The position numbers and the translations under genes are program-made. A stretch of 64,000 bases of DNA from Paracoccus contaminans (lineage in GTDB: Bacteria > Pseudomonadota > Alphaproteobacteria > Rhodobacterales > Rhodobacteraceae): the NCBI RefSeq assembly GCF_002105555.1, contig NZ_CP020612.1, positions 248,001 through 312,000 on the forward strand. Direction: 5' to 3'. Shown piece by piece: positions 26,586 to 40,026 of the stretch; within the stretch, counting starts at the first letter, position 1, and every line of letters begins with the position of its first letter. The notes beneath the pieces are model-generated. The model was given only the letters and a program-made list of their open reading frames with translations, ran no database searches and was not told the origin of the DNA.

Positions 26586-28151
26586 TCAGTGGCTGGCAAC
26601 CGGGGCGGCGGCGATCTGCGTCGCCCCCGCCGCAGGCGGCAAGCTGGAATGATAATCGTTCAGCAGGGCGGCAACCGCCGGGCCGGTCAGATCGGTCACG
26701 GCGCGCGGATACACGCCCAGCAGGATCGTCATGGCGATCAGCGGGACAAAGATCCAGCGCTCCCGCGGCGTCATCTCGGTGATCGAGGCAAGGCTTTCGC
26801 GGACCAGCGGCCCAAGTGCCACGCGGCGATAAAGCCACAGCCCGTATGAGGCCGACAGGATCACCCCCGCAGTCGCCACGACCGCGACCCAGGTGTTCAC
26901 CCGGAAGGCGCCGAGGATCGTCAGGAATTCGCCCACGAAACCTGAGGTGCCGGGCAGGCCGACATTGGCCATCGTGAAGAACAGGAAGACGAGCGCGTAA
27001 AGCGGCATCCGGTTCACCAGCCCGCCATAGGCCGCAATCTCGCGCGTGTGCATGCGGTCATAGATCACCCCGACCAGCAGGAACAGCGCACCCGACACGA
27101 AGCCGTGCGACAGCATCTGGAAGATCGCACCCTCGACCCCTGGCTGGTTGGCCGCAAAGATCCCGAGCGTCACATAGCCCATATGCGCCACCGAGGAATA
27201 GGCGATCAGCTTTTTCATGTCGCTCTGCGCCAGGGCGACAAGGCTGGTATAGACGATGGCAATGGCCGACAGCCAGAAAACCACCGGCTGGGCGATGGCC
27301 GCCGCCTGCGGGAACATCGGCAGGCTGAAGCGCAGGAACCCGTATCCCCCCATCTTCAGCAGCACCGCCGCCAGCAGCACCGAGGCCGCAGTCGGGGCCT
27401 GCACATGCGCATCGGGCAGCCAGGTATGAACCGGCCACATCGGCATCTTGACCGCGAAGCTGGCAAAGAAGGCCAGGAACAGCAGCATTTGCATCCCGCC
27501 CAGCAGATAGGTGCCGAAGACGGGGATCGGCTCGCTGGGAAAGTCAAAGGCCATCAGCGCCGGAATGTCGGTGGTGCCCGCCATCCGATACATCGCCACC
27601 ATCGCCACCAGCATCAGGACCGAGCCGAGGAAGGTGTAGAGGAAGAACTTGAAGGCCGCATAGATGCGGTCCTTGCCGCCCCAGATCCCGATGATCAGGA
27701 ACATGGGGATCAGCCCGGCTTCGAAGAACAGGTAGAACAGGATCAGATCCAGCGCGACGAAGACACCGATCATCAACCCTTCCAGCACGAGGAAGGCGAT
27801 CATGTAGTCCTTGGCGCGGTCGTTCATCTGCCAGGTGGACAGGATCACCAGCGGCATCAGGGCCGTGGTCAGCATCACGAACAGGATCGAGATACCGTCG
27901 ACGCCCAGCTTGTAGCGCAGGCCCATGATCCAAGGCTTGTCCTCGACCAGCTGAAAGCCGGTGTCCTGCGGGTTGAACCCGGCCAGCACCAGACAGCTGA
28001 TCGCGAAGGTCGCCACCGTGGCCACCAGCGCCAGCCAGCGCGCATTGCGGGCCGCGGCCTCGTCATTGCCGCGCAGGAACAGCGCCAGCACCAACGCCGC
28101 CACGATCGGCAGGAAGGTGATGATGGACAATAGCGGGTAAGTGGTCGTCAT
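26586..28151 (-). CDS. nuoM: NADH-quinone oxidoreductase subunit M
   Basis: Second antiporter-like subunit (ND4 homologue), 521 residues, strongly hydrophobic. Characteristic segments include [23 protein letters not shown] with the key Glu, [20 protein letters not shown] and [18 protein letters not shown]. It lies 13 nt upstream of nuoN and directly after nuoL (one base between). Confidence 0.97.
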   Translation of the reverse strand: MTTTYPLLSIITFLPIVAALVLALFLRGNDEAAARNARWLALVATVATFAISCLVLAGFNPQDTGFQLVEDKPWIMGLRYKLGVDGISILFVMLTTALMPLVILSTWQMNDRAKDYMIAFLVLEGLMIGVFVALDLILFYLFFEAGLIPMFLIIGIWGGKDRIYAAFKFFLYTFLGSVLMLVAMVAMYRMAGTTDIPALMAFDFPSEPIPVFGTYLLGGMQMLLFLAFFASFAVKMPMWPVHTWLPDAHVQAPTAASVLLAAVLLKMGGYGFLRFSLPMFPQAAAIAQPVVFWLSAIAIVYTSLVALAQSDMKKLIAYSSVAHMGYVTLGIFAANQPGVEGAIFQMLSHGFVSGALFLLVGVIYDRMHTREIAAYGGLVNRMPLYALVFLFFTMANVGLPGTSGFVGEFLTILGAFRVNTWVAVVATAGVILSASYGLWLYRRVALGPLVRESLASITEMTPRERWIFVPLIAMTILLGVYPRAVTDLTGPAVAALLNDYHSSLPPAAGATQIAAAPVASH

Positions 28152-28152
28152 C

Positions 28153-30390
28153 TCAGTTCATGCCCCGCGCCATCACCCAGATCAGCAGGCCCACGAGGCC
28201 CAGCACCATGCCGAACGCATAGTGGAACAGATAGCCCGACTGAACCCGCCCGGCAAAGCGCGTCATCCGCGGCACCAGCCCCATCGCCACGCCGTTGATC
28301 GCGCCATCGATCGTCCGCCCGTCGCCTCCGGTCCACAAGGCCCGGCCAAGCCAGCGCGCGGTGCGCACGAAAACGGCGTCATAGACTTCGTCGAAATACC
28401 ACTTGTTCAGCAGGAAGCGATACAGCGGGCGCTGGATCGCGGCCAGCGCCGCGGCGCTGCCGGGATTGCGGATATACATGACCCAGGCCACGGCCAGCCC
28501 CGCCAGCATGGCAAAGAAAGGCGCAACCTTGACCCAGACCGGGGCATGATGCGCCGCGTCCAGAACGTGGTTGTCAGGGTGCATGTAGATTGCCCCGCCC
28601 ACCGGCGCGGGCAGATCATGCCCTGCGGCGCCGCTGTCATGGCCCGCCTCAGCGCCCTCGCCCGCCGGCTGCACGGCATCGGCATGGACCGGGCCGGCCG
28701 CCGCCGTCCCCTCGGGGGCTGCGGCATGATCGGCCGCGGGGGCACCTTCCGCGGCAGCATGGACATCATGGCCCATGTGGAAGAACTGCGCCATGCGTTC
28801 GTGATCGCCAAAGAACTGGTTATACCAGACCATCCCCGAAAAGACCGCGCCCACGGCCAGCGCCGCCAGCGGGACGAGCATCACCGCCGGGCTTTCATGC
28901 GCATGCTCATGAGCGTGCAGACCGCCGTGGTGGTGGTCGTCATGGCCATGCGCCGCATGCCCGTGTTCCTGGGGTTGCACCTCCTCCTCGGCCTTGACCT
29001 CGGCATCCCATACCTGCTGCGGACGCGGCGCGCCCCAGAAGGTAAGGAACATCAGGCGCCAGGAATAGAAGCTGGTGAACATCGCCGCGATGACCAGCAG
29101 CCAGAAGGCATAGGCATGGCCCGAGCCATAGGCGCTTTCGATCACGGCATCCTTGGACAGGAAGCCGGCAAAGCCGATGGTGGTTAGCGGAATGCCGACG
29201 CCCGTGATCGCCAGCGTGCCGATCAGCATCGCCCAGAAGGTCAGCGGGATCTTCTTGCGCAGGCCGCCATAGTTCCGCAGGTCCTGTTCGTGGTGCATCG
29301 CATGGATGACCGAACCGGCGCCCAGGAACAGCATCGCCTTGAAGAAGGCATGCGTCAGCAGGTGGAACATGGCAACGGAATAGACGCCAACTCCGGCGGC
29401 GACGAACATGTAGCCCAGCTGCGAACAGGTCGAATAGGCGATCACGCGCTTGATGTCGTTCTGGACCAGCCCCACGGTGGCGGCAAAGAAGGCCGTGCAG
29501 GCGCCGACCAGCACGATGAAGTTCTTGGCGTCGGGCGCGAATTCATACAGCGGCGACATGCGGCAGACGAGGAACACCCCCGCCGTCACCATGGTCGCGG
29601 CATGGATCAGGGCCGATACCGGGGTCGGGCCTTCCATTGCGTCGGGCAGCCAAGTGTGCAGGCCAAGCTGCGCCGACTTGCCCATCGCGCCGATGAACAG
29701 CAGCACGCCCAGCAGGTTGGCGGCATTCCACGTCGTCCACAGGAACGGCAGCTCGGTCTGGGCGATCTGCGGAACCTGGGCGAAGATCTCGTCAAAGCGG
29801 ATCGTGCCGGTCAGCCAGAAGATGCCGAAAATCCCCAGCAGAAAGCCAAAATCCCCCACCCGGTTGACGATGAAGGCCTTCATCGCCGCCGCATTGGCAC
29901 TGGGCTTTCTGTAGTAGAAGCCGATCAGCAGATAGGAGGCGACGCCCACCCCTTCCCAGCCGAAGAACATCTGGAGCAGGTTGTCGGCCGTCACCAGCAT
30001 CAGCATCGCGAAGGTGAAGAACGACAGATAAGCGAAGAAGCGCGCCCGGTAAGGCTCGTCCTCGGCCCAGTTGTCGTCATGGGCCATGTAGCCCATCGAA
30101 TAAAGATGAACGAGCGCCGACACCGAGGTGACCACGATCAGCATGATCGCCGTCAGCCGGTCCAGCCGGATCGCCCATTCGGCGCGGAAATCGCCCGTGA
30201 CCACCCAATCCATGACGGGGATGTGCCGCGTGGTGCCGTCAAAGCCCAGGAACAGGATCCAGGACATCACGCAGGCTGCGAACAGAATGGCGGTCGTCAG
30301 AACCTGCGCGCCTTTTTCCGAGATTACCCGCCAGCCGAAACCAGCGATGATCGAGGCCGCGAACGGGGCGAGGACGATGAACTTTTCCAT
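28153..30390 (-). CDS. nuoL: NADH-quinone oxidoreductase subunit L with His-rich insertion
   Basis: Distal proton-pumping subunit (ND5 homologue) with the long C-terminal lateral helix. [20 protein letters not shown] (239-258) and [18 protein letters not shown] (311-328) are diagnostic. At 745 residues it is longer than the roughly 700 I recall for P. denitrificans. The extra length is between the last antiporter helices: a histidine-rich stretch at residues 476-498 with 11 His in 23 residues, then an Ala/Gly/His-rich stretch at about 540-595. Both look like exposed loops. They may bind metal, but this is inference. Confidence 0.96.
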   Translation of the reverse strand: MEKFIVLAPFAASIIAGFGWRVISEKGAQVLTTAILFAACVMSWILFLGFDGTTRHIPVMDWVVTGDFRAEWAIRLDRLTAIMLIVVTSVSALVHLYSMGYMAHDDNWAEDEPYRARFFAYLSFFTFAMLMLVTADNLLQMFFGWEGVGVASYLLIGFYYRKPSANAAAMKAFIVNRVGDFGFLLGIFGIFWLTGTIRFDEIFAQVPQIAQTELPFLWTTWNAANLLGVLLFIGAMGKSAQLGLHTWLPDAMEGPTPVSALIHAATMVTAGVFLVCRMSPLYEFAPDAKNFIVLVGACTAFFAATVGLVQNDIKRVIAYSTCSQLGYMFVAAGVGVYSVAMFHLLTHAFFKAMLFLGAGSVIHAMHHEQDLRNYGGLRKKIPLTFWAMLIGTLAITGVGIPLTTIGFAGFLSKDAVIESAYGSGHAYAFWLLVIAAMFTSFYSWRLMFLTFWGAPRPQQVWDAEVKAEEEVQPQEHGHAAHGHDDHHHGGLHAHEHAHESPAVMLVPLAALAVGAVFSGMVWYNQFFGDHERMAQFFHMGHDVHAAAEGAPAADHAAAPEGTAAAGPVHADAVQPAGEGAEAGHDSGAAGHDLPAPVGGAIYMHPDNHVLDAAHHAPVWVKVAPFFAMLAGLAVAWVMYIRNPGSAAALAAIQRPLYRFLLNKWYFDEVYDAVFVRTARWLGRALWTGGDGRTIDGAINGVAMGLVPRMTRFAGRVQSGYLFHYAFGMVLGLVGLLIWVMARGMN

Positions 30391-30394
30391 GCTC

Positions 30395-30766
<372 letters not shown>

Positions 30767-30833
30767 TTAGATCACGCCGCCTGAATAGAACAGCGGGCAA
30801 CAGAATTCGGCCGGATGACGATCTTGCATCAGG

Positions 30834-31337
30834 CTACCGCGCAGTCACGTACGGTGCCTTGCCGCCCCGCAGATCGGGGTAAAAGGCCGCGCATCCACAG
30901 CTTTCCGTCCCCGGCCTGTCGGCGGCCATCGTCGAGATGGGATTGCGTCGAGCGAGCTGGTCAAGCGCGGCCAGATCCTTGACCCGGCCCGCCAGCAAAA
31001 TCTTGCGGACCGTCTCGACCTCCTTGGCTCGATCTGGCCCCTTGACTTCGCCGGCATCGGTGTAGCCGATGCGCGACTTGGTCAGATCAAGGGTTGCCCC
31101 CGTCCGGCAGTCCTCGACCTGGTAGTACGATCCAAAGCCTTGCGGTACGCCATAACCGCCGGCACGGCCGACCATTCCATTCGACAATTTTTCGTCAGGC
31201 CCAGCACCTGACTCAATGTCTTGAAACCCGCAGTGCGGCAGGTCGGGGGACAGCGATGGCGCGGCGTCCTCTTGAGAGCCAACGCACGCCGCCAAGCCCG
31301 AAATTGCGCCCAGTGCCATGGCCACCGCCAGCTTCAC
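30834..31337 (-). CDS. putative lipoprotein inserted between nuoJ and nuoK
   Basis: A 167-residue protein with a lipoprotein signal (hydrophobic stretch ending L-A-A-C, Cys18). The mature part has a Gly-Tyr-Gly-rich middle and several cysteines; I do not recognise a family. The GTG start at 31337 overlaps the nuoJ stop (GTGA), so it is translationally coupled to nuoJ despite being unrelated to any complex I subunit. It appears to be one of the extra reading frames that Rhodobacterales carry in nuo. An envelope role is inferred only from the signal. Confidence 0.75.
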   Translation of the reverse strand: MKLAVAMALGAISGLAACVGSQEDAAPSLSPDLPHCGFQDIESGAGPDEKLSNGMVGRAGGYGVPQGFGSYYQVEDCRTGATLDLTKSRIGYTDAGEVKGPDRAKEVETVRKILLAGRVKDLAALDQLARRNPISTMAADRPGTESCGCAAFYPDLRGGKAPYVTAR

Positions 31338-31936
31338 AGCCCCTGCCCCGGCTTCGGGTTGGTCATCCGCATCGCCTTCTTCGGATCGCGCCACATCTGC
31401 TGCAGCACGTCCTGCCGCTTGATGTCGCGGCGGTGGCGCAGGGTCAGTAGGATCGCCCCGATCATCGCGACCAGCAGGATCAGCCCTGACAGCTGGAAGG
31501 GCAGCAGGTAGCGGTCATACAGCACGGCGCCGATCGCATGGGTGTTGATCGTGTTGGCGATGATGGGCGCCACGCGCGCATCCGCCGCCGTGTCGGCCGA
31601 CTGCCAGGCCCCGAAGGCGATCCCCAGCATCGCCAGAACCACCAGCCCCATCAGCAGACCCAGCGGCAGATAGCGCGCCAGCTCGCCCTTGAGCTCGGCA
31701 AAGTCGATGTCCAGCATCATGACGACGAACAGGAACAGCACCGCCACCGCCCCGACATAGACGATGATCAGCAGCATGGCCACGAACTCGGCCCCCTGCA
31801 GGACGAAAAGACCCGCTGCGGACAGGAAGGCAAGGATCAGCCACAGCACCGAATGGACCGGGTTGCGCGAGATGACCACCATGAAGCCGGACACCACCAC
31901 GCACAGCGCGAACAGATAGAATGAAAAGGTGATCAT
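31334..31936 (-). CDS. nuoJ: NADH-quinone oxidoreductase subunit J
   Basis: Five-helix membrane subunit (ND6 homologue), 200 residues. [20 protein letters not shown] and [21 protein letters not shown] (the pi-bulge helix 3) are diagnostic, followed by VVMMLDID. Its start overlaps the end of the carboxymuconolactone decarboxylase-like gene by 4 nt (ATGA). Confidence 0.97.
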   Translation of the reverse strand: MITFSFYLFALCVVVSGFMVVISRNPVHSVLWLILAFLSAAGLFVLQGAEFVAMLLIIVYVGAVAVLFLFVVMMLDIDFAELKGELARYLPLGLLMGLVVLAMLGIAFGAWQSADTAADARVAPIIANTINTHAIGAVLYDRYLLPFQLSGLILLVAMIGAILLTLRHRRDIKRQDVLQQMWRDPKKAMRMTNPKPGQGL

Positions 31937-32340
31937 CCCTGGTCTTCCTCTTCGGCGAATACCGACTGCGCCAGATCAAGCGCCTTCTGCATGGCGGGCA
32001 CGCCCCCGAACATGCTCATCTGCCAGATCGTCTCGGCGATCTCGCGCTGGGTCGCGCCGGCCTGGCGCGCGTGGCGCACGGCAAGGCGCAGCTGCGGCTC
32101 GGCCGCCCCGCCCTGAACGGTCAGCGCGCCGATCGTCAGCAGCAGGCGCGTCTTGGCGTCCAGCCCCTCGCGGTTGAAGGTGCGGCCGAACCACATCTCC
32201 ATCATGTCGGCGGACATGGTGGGGATCAGCTTTTCAAAGGCGCGGGGATCGAAATTCTCGAGCCCCGGATTGAAGGCGCGCGCCATCTCCTGCCCCGAGG
32301 CGAGCATCTGGGAAAAGAGCCTGGCGAAACCGTCGCTCAT
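31933..32340 (-). CDS. carboxymuconolactone decarboxylase (AhpD-like) family protein inside nuo
   Basis: A 135-residue helical protein of the CMD/AhpD fold: [45 protein letters not shown] and [12 protein letters not shown] match the family. The Cys-x-x-Cys-His redox motif of AhpD is absent, so a peroxidase-linked role is unlikely and it may be a non-redox member. The start at 32340 overlaps the nuoI stop (ATGA) and its end overlaps nuoJ. I recall that a comparable reading frame is among the accessory frames reported in the P. denitrificans nqo cluster. Confidence 0.85.
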   Translation of the reverse strand: MSDGFARLFSQMLASGQEMARAFNPGLENFDPRAFEKLIPTMSADMMEMWFGRTFNREGLDAKTRLLLTIGALTVQGGAAEPQLRLAVRHARQAGATQREIAETIWQMSMFGGVPAMQKALDLAQSVFAEEEDQG

Positions 32341-32828
32341 CGATAGGGCGCGTCCACCTGAAGGTTGCGGGCGATCACGGATTCCCACTGCTCGCCATTG
32401 GCCAGCAGCTTTTCCTTGTCGTAGAACAGCTCCTCGCGCGTCTCGGTCGCAAATTCGAGATTGGGGCTTTCGACGATCGCATCGACCGGGCATGCCTCCT
32501 GGCAAAAACCGCAATAGATGCATTTGGTCATGTCGATGTCATAGCGCGTGGTGCGGCGGCTGCCGTCCTCCCGCGGCTCGGCGTCGATGGTGATCGCCTG
32601 GGCCGGGCAGATCGCCTCGCACAGCTTGCAGGCGATGCAGCGTTCCTCGCCCGACGGGTAGCGGCGCAGGGCATGTTCACCCCGGAAACGGGGCGACAGG
32701 GGGCCGCGTTCATGCGGATAGTTGATCGTCGCCTTGGGGGCGAAGAAATACTTCATCCCCAGGCCGAAGCCCTTGATGAAATCCCACAGCAGGAAATACT
32801 TGGTCGCGCGGACCAGATCGACGGCCAT
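32337..32828 (-). CDS. nuoI: NADH-quinone oxidoreductase subunit I
   Basis: Peripheral-arm ferredoxin-like subunit (TYKY homologue) carrying clusters N6a and N6b: [18 protein letters not shown] and [17 protein letters not shown] give two complete CxxCxxCxxxCP motifs. The ATG at 32828 gives 163 residues, the usual length, and follows the small 59-residue gene by one base. Confidence 0.97.
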   Translation of the reverse strand: MAVDLVRATKYFLLWDFIKGFGLGMKYFFAPKATINYPHERGPLSPRFRGEHALRRYPSGEERCIACKLCEAICPAQAITIDAEPREDGSRRTTRYDIDMTKCIYCGFCQEACPVDAIVESPNLEFATETREELFYDKEKLLANGEQWESVIARNLQVDAPYR

Positions 32829-32829
32829 A

Positions 32830-33009
32830 TCAGGCGGTTCCCTCTTCGTCCGCATAGCGGTCCATCGCGGCGACGATCAGCCGCTTGGCGGCGCTGTCCT
32901 GCGGCAGGCCGGCCTGCGCCAGCGCCTCGACGATGAACTGTGCCAGCGTCGCCTTGTCGGTTTCCGAGGCTGCGCCCAGTGCGGCGGCGAATTCCTTGAC
33001 GGCCATCAT
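32830..33009 (-). CDS. small uncharacterised protein between nuoH and nuoI
   Basis: A 59-residue acidic, helical protein ([13 protein letters not shown]...; later [14 protein letters not shown]). No membrane segment and no motif I recognise. The ATG at 33009 shares a base with the nuoH stop (TGATG) and the stop lies one base before the nuoI ATG, so translation would run from nuoH through this frame into nuoI. Conservation at this place could be tested in other Rhodobacterales. Confidence 0.7.
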   Translation of the reverse strand: MMAVKEFAAALGAASETDKATLAQFIVEALAQAGLPQDSAAKRLIVAAMDRYADEEGTA

Positions 33010-34073
33010 CAGCCTCCTGTCATGGTGGCGCCGATCGGCACCAGGTGATCCCAACGCGCCCATGCGCCGCCCAGCACCTGAAAGCGGGCAAGGAACGCGA
33101 CCAGCACGACCCAGGCCAGCGACAGCGGCAGGAAGACTTTCCAGCCGACTCGCATGAGCTGGTCATAGCGATAGCGCGGCACGATCGCCTTCACCATCGC
33201 GAACATGAAGAACCAGACCCACATCTTCAGCACCATCCACAGCGCCCCATCGGGCAGGCCGGGAATCGGCGAGAGCCAGCCGCCGAAGAACAGGATCGAG
33301 ATCAGCGCGCACATCAGGAAGATGGCGATGTATTCACCCGCCATGTAGAGCAGGTAGGGCGTCGAGGAATATTCGACCATATGCCCGGCGACCAGTTCGG
33401 ATTCCGCCTCGGACAGATCGAAGGGCGGGCGGTTCGTCTCGGCCAGCGCGCTGACGAAGAACAGCACCAGCATCGGCAGATGCGGCAGCCAGTACCAATT
33501 GAACAGCCCGTATCCGCCGCGCTGGCTTTCCACGATGCCCGACAGGTTCATCGTCCCCGCCGAAATGATGACGCCGATGATGATGAGGCCCAGCGAAACC
33601 TCGTATGAGATCATCTGCGCGGCCGAACGCAGCGAGGCGAGGAAGGGGTATTTCGAGTTCGACGCCCAGCCACCCATGATGACGCCATAAACCTCGAGCG
33701 AGGAGACGGCGAAGATGAACAGCACGCCCACGTTGATGTTGGCCATGACCCAGCCGGGTGCGAAGGGCACCACCACCCAGGCCAGCATCGCCAGCATCAT
33801 CGACAGGAACGGCGCAAGGAAGAAGACGAACTTGTCGGCCCCCGCCGGGACGACGATTTCCTTGACGACGTATTTCAGCGCGTCGGCCACCGATTGCAGC
33901 AGGCCCCACGGCCCGACGACGTTCGGGCCGCGCCGCATCTGGACCGCCGCCCAGACCTTGCGGTCGCCATAGACCAGGAACAGCAGCGAGATCATCACGA
34001 AGGCGATGATCGCGAGCCCTTGCGCCAGCAGGATGACCGCGGTTCCCAGAGGGGATGCGAAGAATTCAGCCAT
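33009..34073 (-). CDS. nuoH: NADH-quinone oxidoreductase subunit H
   Basis: Membrane subunit next to the quinone site (ND1 homologue), 354 residues with about eight helices. [21 protein letters not shown] and [20 protein letters not shown] are diagnostic, and the loop glutamates of the E-channel are present. It follows the lipoprotein gene by about 18 nt. Confidence 0.97.
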   Translation of the reverse strand: MAEFFASPLGTAVILLAQGLAIIAFVMISLLFLVYGDRKVWAAVQMRRGPNVVGPWGLLQSVADALKYVVKEIVVPAGADKFVFFLAPFLSMMLAMLAWVVVPFAPGWVMANINVGVLFIFAVSSLEVYGVIMGGWASNSKYPFLASLRSAAQMISYEVSLGLIIIGVIISAGTMNLSGIVESQRGGYGLFNWYWLPHLPMLVLFFVSALAETNRPPFDLSEAESELVAGHMVEYSSTPYLLYMAGEYIAIFLMCALISILFFGGWLSPIPGLPDGALWMVLKMWVWFFMFAMVKAIVPRYRYDQLMRVGWKVFLPLSLAWVVLVAFLARFQVLGGAWARWDHLVPIGATMTGG

Positions 34074-34091
34074 GCTTGTCCAGTCCCCTCG

Positions 34092-34868
34092 TCACGCGGC
34101 GGGAATGCCGCGATCCTTGCAGCTCTGCAAGGTCTGATTGGTTTCCATCACCCGCAAGCCCATCGGCTTCTTGTCGGACAGGGTGAAGACCGATCCGACC
34201 TGCAAGGTGCCGCCGCCCTTGTTCTGCAGGGTGCGGATGTGGCGACCATAATGCCTGCCCTGCGCCTTGGCCCAGCCGGCAAGCGCGCAGGTGGCATAGG
34301 CAAAGGCGAGGTCCGCGTCCACCCCCGGCTTGAGCCTGGCCGACACCTCGACCAGCTCGCCCGACTTGTCCCCGCTGAGCGGCCGGACCAGCGCACCGCC
34401 GAAATTCTCCGGCTTGGCCTTGAAGCCGGCCGGAAAGTCCGGCAGCGCCGGCCGGGTGCGGGCCGCGAATGCCTCGAGCGCCTTTTCCTGCTCGGTCGGC
34501 ACGCGCGGCTTTTCGGGGGCCACGATGTCGAAGTTCGCCACATCCGCCGGCGACAGCTTGAGGCCCAGATTGGCCGAAAGGGCGTTCAGCTCCTGCTCGG
34601 TGACCTCAAAGGCATCGCGCCCCGAGGGGCTGTCCAGCGCCACCGTGCTGACCGAGCCGTCCGGCTCGAGGATCAGGATATCGCCGGACTTGGTGGAAAC
34701 GCTGGCCCGCGACAGGCGCGGCCCGGCCGGGGCGCGGTTCACGACCTTGACATTGACCTGCTCGGGCTTGGGCCGGGGCGGCGTTGCCAGTCCCTTGCCG
34801 CCGGGCGCGCAAGCGCCGAGCGCGGCCAGCGCCGCCGCCCCGATCAGCAGGCTCAGACGGCCCCGCAT
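34092..34868 (-). CDS. putative lipoprotein between nuoG and nuoH
   Basis: A 258-residue protein with a clear lipoprotein signal (MRGRLSLLIGAAALAALGAC, Cys20). The mature protein contains a segment SGDILILEPDGSVSTVAL and two distant cysteines; I do not recognise a family. It lies 3 nt after nuoG and 18 nt before nuoH on the same strand, so it is certainly within the operon. The function is unknown; it should be in the periplasm or outer membrane, away from the cytosolic arm of complex I. Confidence 0.8.
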   Translation of the reverse strand: MRGRLSLLIGAAALAALGACAPGGKGLATPPRPKPEQVNVKVVNRAPAGPRLSRASVSTKSGDILILEPDGSVSTVALDSPSGRDAFEVTEQELNALSANLGLKLSPADVANFDIVAPEKPRVPTEQEKALEAFAARTRPALPDFPAGFKAKPENFGGALVRPLSGDKSGELVEVSARLKPGVDADLAFAYATCALAGWAKAQGRHYGRHIRTLQNKGGGTLQVGSVFTLSDKKPMGLRVMETNQTLQSCKDRGIPAA

Positions 34869-34871
34869 CGC

Positions 34872-36893
34872 CTACTGCGCCGCCATCAGCCCGGCGCGCC
34901 GGTCCGCGGCCATGGCCGACAATTCGGCCATCAGCGGCGAGGATCGCGCGATCGGGTTGGTCATGTAGAAATCCGCCACCGCGTTGCGGAAGCTGGCTTG
35001 CCCCAGGGGACCGGCATCCAGCGGCGACCACTGGTTTTCGGGCACCGTGTCGATCTGCGCCAGATGCGGCACGGCCTCGATCAGCGCGCGCCGCAGCTGG
35101 GCGAGGCTGTCCCAGGGCTGGGTGCGGCCCACCCGCGCGGAAAGCGCGCGCAGGATGGCCCAGTTCTCCTTGGCTTCGCCGGGGGCGAAATTGGCGCGCA
35201 TCGCCAGTTGCGGCCGCCCTTCCGTGTTCACGAAAAGGCCGTTTTCCTCGGTATAGCAGGCACCCGGCAGGATCACATCGGCGCGGTGCGCGCCGCGGTC
35301 GCCATGGCTGCCCTGATAGATCACGAAGGCGCCGGGCGCGATGTCAACCTCGTCGGCGCCAAGGCTGTAGATCACCTCGGCCCCGTTCACGGCGGCCTCC
35401 AGGCCGCCTTCGGTCACCGCGCCCACATCCATCGCGCCGACCCGCGCGGCGGCACTGTGCAGGATCAGCAGCGTGCTGTTGGAATTCTGCGCCAGCCGCA
35501 TGGCATGGCCCAGAACCGCAGCCCCATCCGCCTCGCGGATGGCGCCCTGCCCGACGATCACCACCGACGGCTTGTCGCGGGTTTCCTGGGAAATCTCGCG
35601 CGAGGACAGGCTTTCCAGCGCCGCCCGGTCGGCCCCGACATGGGCATAGTCATAGGTCAGATCGACGGACTCGCCCACCAGCCCGATCCGCGCGCCCCGC
35701 ATCCAGGCCTTGCGGATGCGGGCGTTCAGGACCGGCGCCTCGACCCGCGGGTTGGTGCCGATCAACTGGATCATCGCCGCATTGTCGATGTCCTCGATCC
35801 GCGCGGTGCCGACATAGCCGGACCGGTTCCCGGCCGGCAGCCGCGCACCGTCCGTGCGGCATTCGACCGTGCCGCCCAGCCCCTCGACCAGATGCTTCAG
35901 CGCGAACACCGCCTCGACCGGGGCCAGATCGCCGATCAGCCCCGCGACCTTGCGGCCCTGCATCGCCCGGGCCGCGACCGACAGCGCCTCGTCCCACGAC
36001 GCCGGGCGCAACCGGCCGTTTTCGCGCACATAGGGCCGGTCCAGCCGCTGGCGGCGCAGCCCGTCCCAGACAAAGCGCGTCTTGTCGGAAATCCACTCCT
36101 CGTTCACGCCGTCATGGTTGCGCGGCAGGATGCGCATCACTTCGCGCCCCTTGGTGTCGATGCGGATGTTCGATCCCAGCGCATCCATGACGTCGATGGA
36201 TTCGGTCTTGGTCAGTTCCCAGGGGCGGGCGGTGAAGGCATAGGGCTTGCTGACCAGCGCGCCGACCGGGCACAGGTCGATGATGTTGCCCTGAAGGTTG
36301 GAATCGAGCGTCAGGCCCAGATAGGTGGTGATCTCGCTGTCCTCGCCCCGGCCGGTCTGGCCCATCTGGGCAATGCCCGCGACCTCGGTGGTGAAGCGAA
36401 CGCAGCGCGTGCAGCTGATGCAGCGCGTCATATGCGTCTCGACCAGCGGGCCGAGATTGAGGTCGTCCGCCGCCCGCTTGGGCTCGCGGTAGCGGCTGAA
36501 ATCGACGCCGTAAGCCATCGCCTGGTCCTGCAGGTCGCATTCGCCGCCCTGATCGCAGATCGGGCAGTCGAGCGGATGGTTGATCAGCAGGAACTCCATC
36601 ACCCCTTCGCGGGCGTTGCGCACCATCGGGCTGTTGGTGCGGATCTCGCTGGGCGCGCCATCGGGACCGGGGCGCAGATCCTTGACCTGCATGGCGCAGC
36701 TTGCCGCGGGCTTGGGCGGGCCGCCGACCACCTCGACCAGGCACATCCGGCAATTGCCCGCGATCGACAGCCGTTCGTGATAGCAAAAACGCGGCACCTC
36801 GATCCCCGCCTGCTCGCAGGCTTGGATGAGCGTCAGGTTGGGATCGACCTCGATCAGTCGGTCGTCGATCTTGATGGTGCGCATATCGCTCAT
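34872..36893 (-). CDS. nuoG: NADH-quinone oxidoreductase subunit G
   Basis: Largest peripheral subunit (75-kDa homologue), 673 residues. The N-terminal domain holds the 2Fe-2S N1b ligands ([15 protein letters not shown]), the His/Cys N5 site ([17 protein letters not shown]) and the N4 site ([10 protein letters not shown]). The C-terminal part has the molybdopterin-oxidoreductase fold without a cofactor. I see no extra N7 cluster motif, as expected for the mitochondrial-like type. The start at 36893 is 17 nt past the upstream secreted-protein gene. Confidence 0.97.
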   Translation of the reverse strand: MSDMRTIKIDDRLIEVDPNLTLIQACEQAGIEVPRFCYHERLSIAGNCRMCLVEVVGGPPKPAASCAMQVKDLRPGPDGAPSEIRTNSPMVRNAREGVMEFLLINHPLDCPICDQGGECDLQDQAMAYGVDFSRYREPKRAADDLNLGPLVETHMTRCISCTRCVRFTTEVAGIAQMGQTGRGEDSEITTYLGLTLDSNLQGNIIDLCPVGALVSKPYAFTARPWELTKTESIDVMDALGSNIRIDTKGREVMRILPRNHDGVNEEWISDKTRFVWDGLRRQRLDRPYVRENGRLRPASWDEALSVAARAMQGRKVAGLIGDLAPVEAVFALKHLVEGLGGTVECRTDGARLPAGNRSGYVGTARIEDIDNAAMIQLIGTNPRVEAPVLNARIRKAWMRGARIGLVGESVDLTYDYAHVGADRAALESLSSREISQETRDKPSVVIVGQGAIREADGAAVLGHAMRLAQNSNSTLLILHSAAARVGAMDVGAVTEGGLEAAVNGAEVIYSLGADEVDIAPGAFVIYQGSHGDRGAHRADVILPGACYTEENGLFVNTEGRPQLAMRANFAPGEAKENWAILRALSARVGRTQPWDSLAQLRRALIEAVPHLAQIDTVPENQWSPLDAGPLGQASFRNAVADFYMTNPIARSSPLMAELSAMAADRRAGLMAAQ

Positions 36894-36909
36894 CTTGCGT
36901 CCTGTCTGT

Positions 36910-37316
36910 TCACCTGACCGCCGGGGCCAGCGAAGTGGCGTTGCCGCGGATCGGCAACGGATCGTCCTGCGAATCGGCCTGCACCATCACCATCGGCACC
37001 GCCTTGCCCGCGCGGTCAACAATGATCACATCGACCCGCCCGGCCAGCGGATCGCGCGGATCGCGCAGGGTGTTCAAGCCAAAGCCGCGGCCATCCGCGG
37101 CGGTGCAGATGACCGCCCTGTCCACGGGCAAACCGCGCAGATAGGGGCGGCCCAGCAGATCGCCCCCGCTCGCCGGCGCGGTTCCCGGCACCTGGCAGCG
37201 CGTCCCGGCCGGGGACAGCAGATCGAACCGCACCGTCACATAAGGCGGCGTGGCGGCCAGCGCCGGGGCGGCGGCACCCGCGCAGATCGCAGCGGCCATC
37301 AGCGCCCCCAGGCGGC

Positions 37317-37320
<4 letters not shown>
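36910..37320 (-). CDS. secreted protein of unknown function inside nuo
   Basis: A 136-residue protein with a Sec signal peptide ([23 protein letters not shown], cleavage after ALA). Two cysteines in the mature part could form a disulfide. No family recognised. The start ATG overlaps the preceding DUF5333 stop (ATGA), so both are coupled between nuoF and nuoG. Confidence 0.7.
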
Positions 37321-39115
<1,795 letters not shown>

Positions 39116-39346
39116 CTATCGTTCGCGCGGCGCGCCGTCGCGCCGCCGCCAGATGCGCCAAGTCACCAGCAGCGACCAGACCAGCGCCCCGATCGCCGCA
39201 AGATCGGCGAGAAAGGCATATTGCACGGGCCAGCCATAACGCTGCCCCGCCCAGTTCGCCGCCAGCCACAGCAGCATCGCCGCTGCGATCACGCCGCCTG
39301 CCAGCCGCATCTGGCCGCCATCGTCGGGGCGGGGGCTGCCGCTCAT
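39116..39346 (-). CDS. DUF5337 small membrane protein between nuoE and nuoF
   Basis: A 76-residue protein with two hydrophobic helices (about 16-34 and 41-62) and a basic C-terminus (WRIWRRRD), which fits the small family I know as DUF5337 found in Rhodobacterales nuo operons. The start overlaps the stop of the upstream 219-residue gene by ATGA. Function unknown. Confidence 0.8.
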   Translation of the reverse strand: MSGSPRPDDGGQMRLAGGVIAAAMLLWLAANWAGQRYGWPVQYAFLADLAAIGALVWSLLVTWRIWRRRDGAPRER

Positions 39347-40002
39347 GCCGGGCCGCCCTGCACGCTATCGGCATGCGCCCTTTCCTGACCGTCCGCAAGC
39401 GACCGCTTGCGTTCCGCGCGCAGCCGGCCCGCATCGGTCGTGACAGGGGCGGATAGGGCAGCACCGCCTGCAAGGCTGCCGGCATCAGAGGCGGCAGCAT
39501 GCGCCACCGCACCAGCCCCGCCGGCATCATGCGGCGGTTCTTTCCCGGCCGGCCATGCGGCTTCGGCGACTTCGGTCGCGGCGCCGGGCCCTGGCTGAGC
39601 CTGCTGCGCCCTGCCGGCCCCCGATGCGCTGACCTGCGCACCCGAAACATCAGGCTCGAACGTCACGGCGCGGCGCGGATCGGCCGAGGCACCCTCCGGG
39701 GTCTGCCCCATGCCTGCGGGCCTCTGCGGCCGGGCAATGGCAACGCTTGCGGCATCGGGCGTTCCGATCGCCTGCTCGGCTGGGGCGGTCGCCGCGGCTG
39801 GTCCAGGCAGGCTTTCCAAGCCTTCCCATGCGGAGCCAGCGCAGAACAACAGCGTCAGCAGCCCGCCTGCCAGCCCGGCAGTCACCAAGCCCAGGAACAG
39901 CCCGCCGATCGGCCCTGCCCCGCCATGGCTCAACGCCATCAGCCAGACCAGCAGACCCGCGGCAAGGGCAGCCATCCTGGTATTGCGCGTGCAGTTGCTC
40001 AT
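39343..40002 (-). CDS. membrane protein with long low-complexity tail between nuoE and nuoF
   Basis: 219 residues. The MSNCTRNTR start leads into two membrane helices (about 10-27 and 33-56), followed by an Ala/Pro/Gly-rich, probably disordered tail of about 150 residues. It is not a known complex I subunit. It begins 24 nt after nuoE and is coupled to the DUF5337 gene. In relatives I recall that proteins in this position start the same way and differ greatly in the tail; this should be checked. Confidence 0.75.
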   Translation of the reverse strand: MSNCTRNTRMAALAAGLLVWLMALSHGGAGPIGGLFLGLVTAGLAGGLLTLLFCAGSAWEGLESLPGPAAATAPAEQAIGTPDAASVAIARPQRPAGMGQTPEGASADPRRAVTFEPDVSGAQVSASGAGRAQQAQPGPGAATEVAEAAWPAGKEPPHDAGGAGAVAHAAASDAGSLAGGAALSAPVTTDAGRLRAERKRSLADGQERAHADSVQGGPA

Positions 40003-40026
40003 CCCACGGCCCCGCCCTGCAGCCCG

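Noticed and set aside
33894..36917. 1007-codon open frame on the plus strand opposite nuoG and the neighbouring lipoprotein gene
   Set aside because: It is antisense to certain genes, has low-complexity His/Arg/Gly-rich composition and no domain; high GC content keeps antisense frames open.
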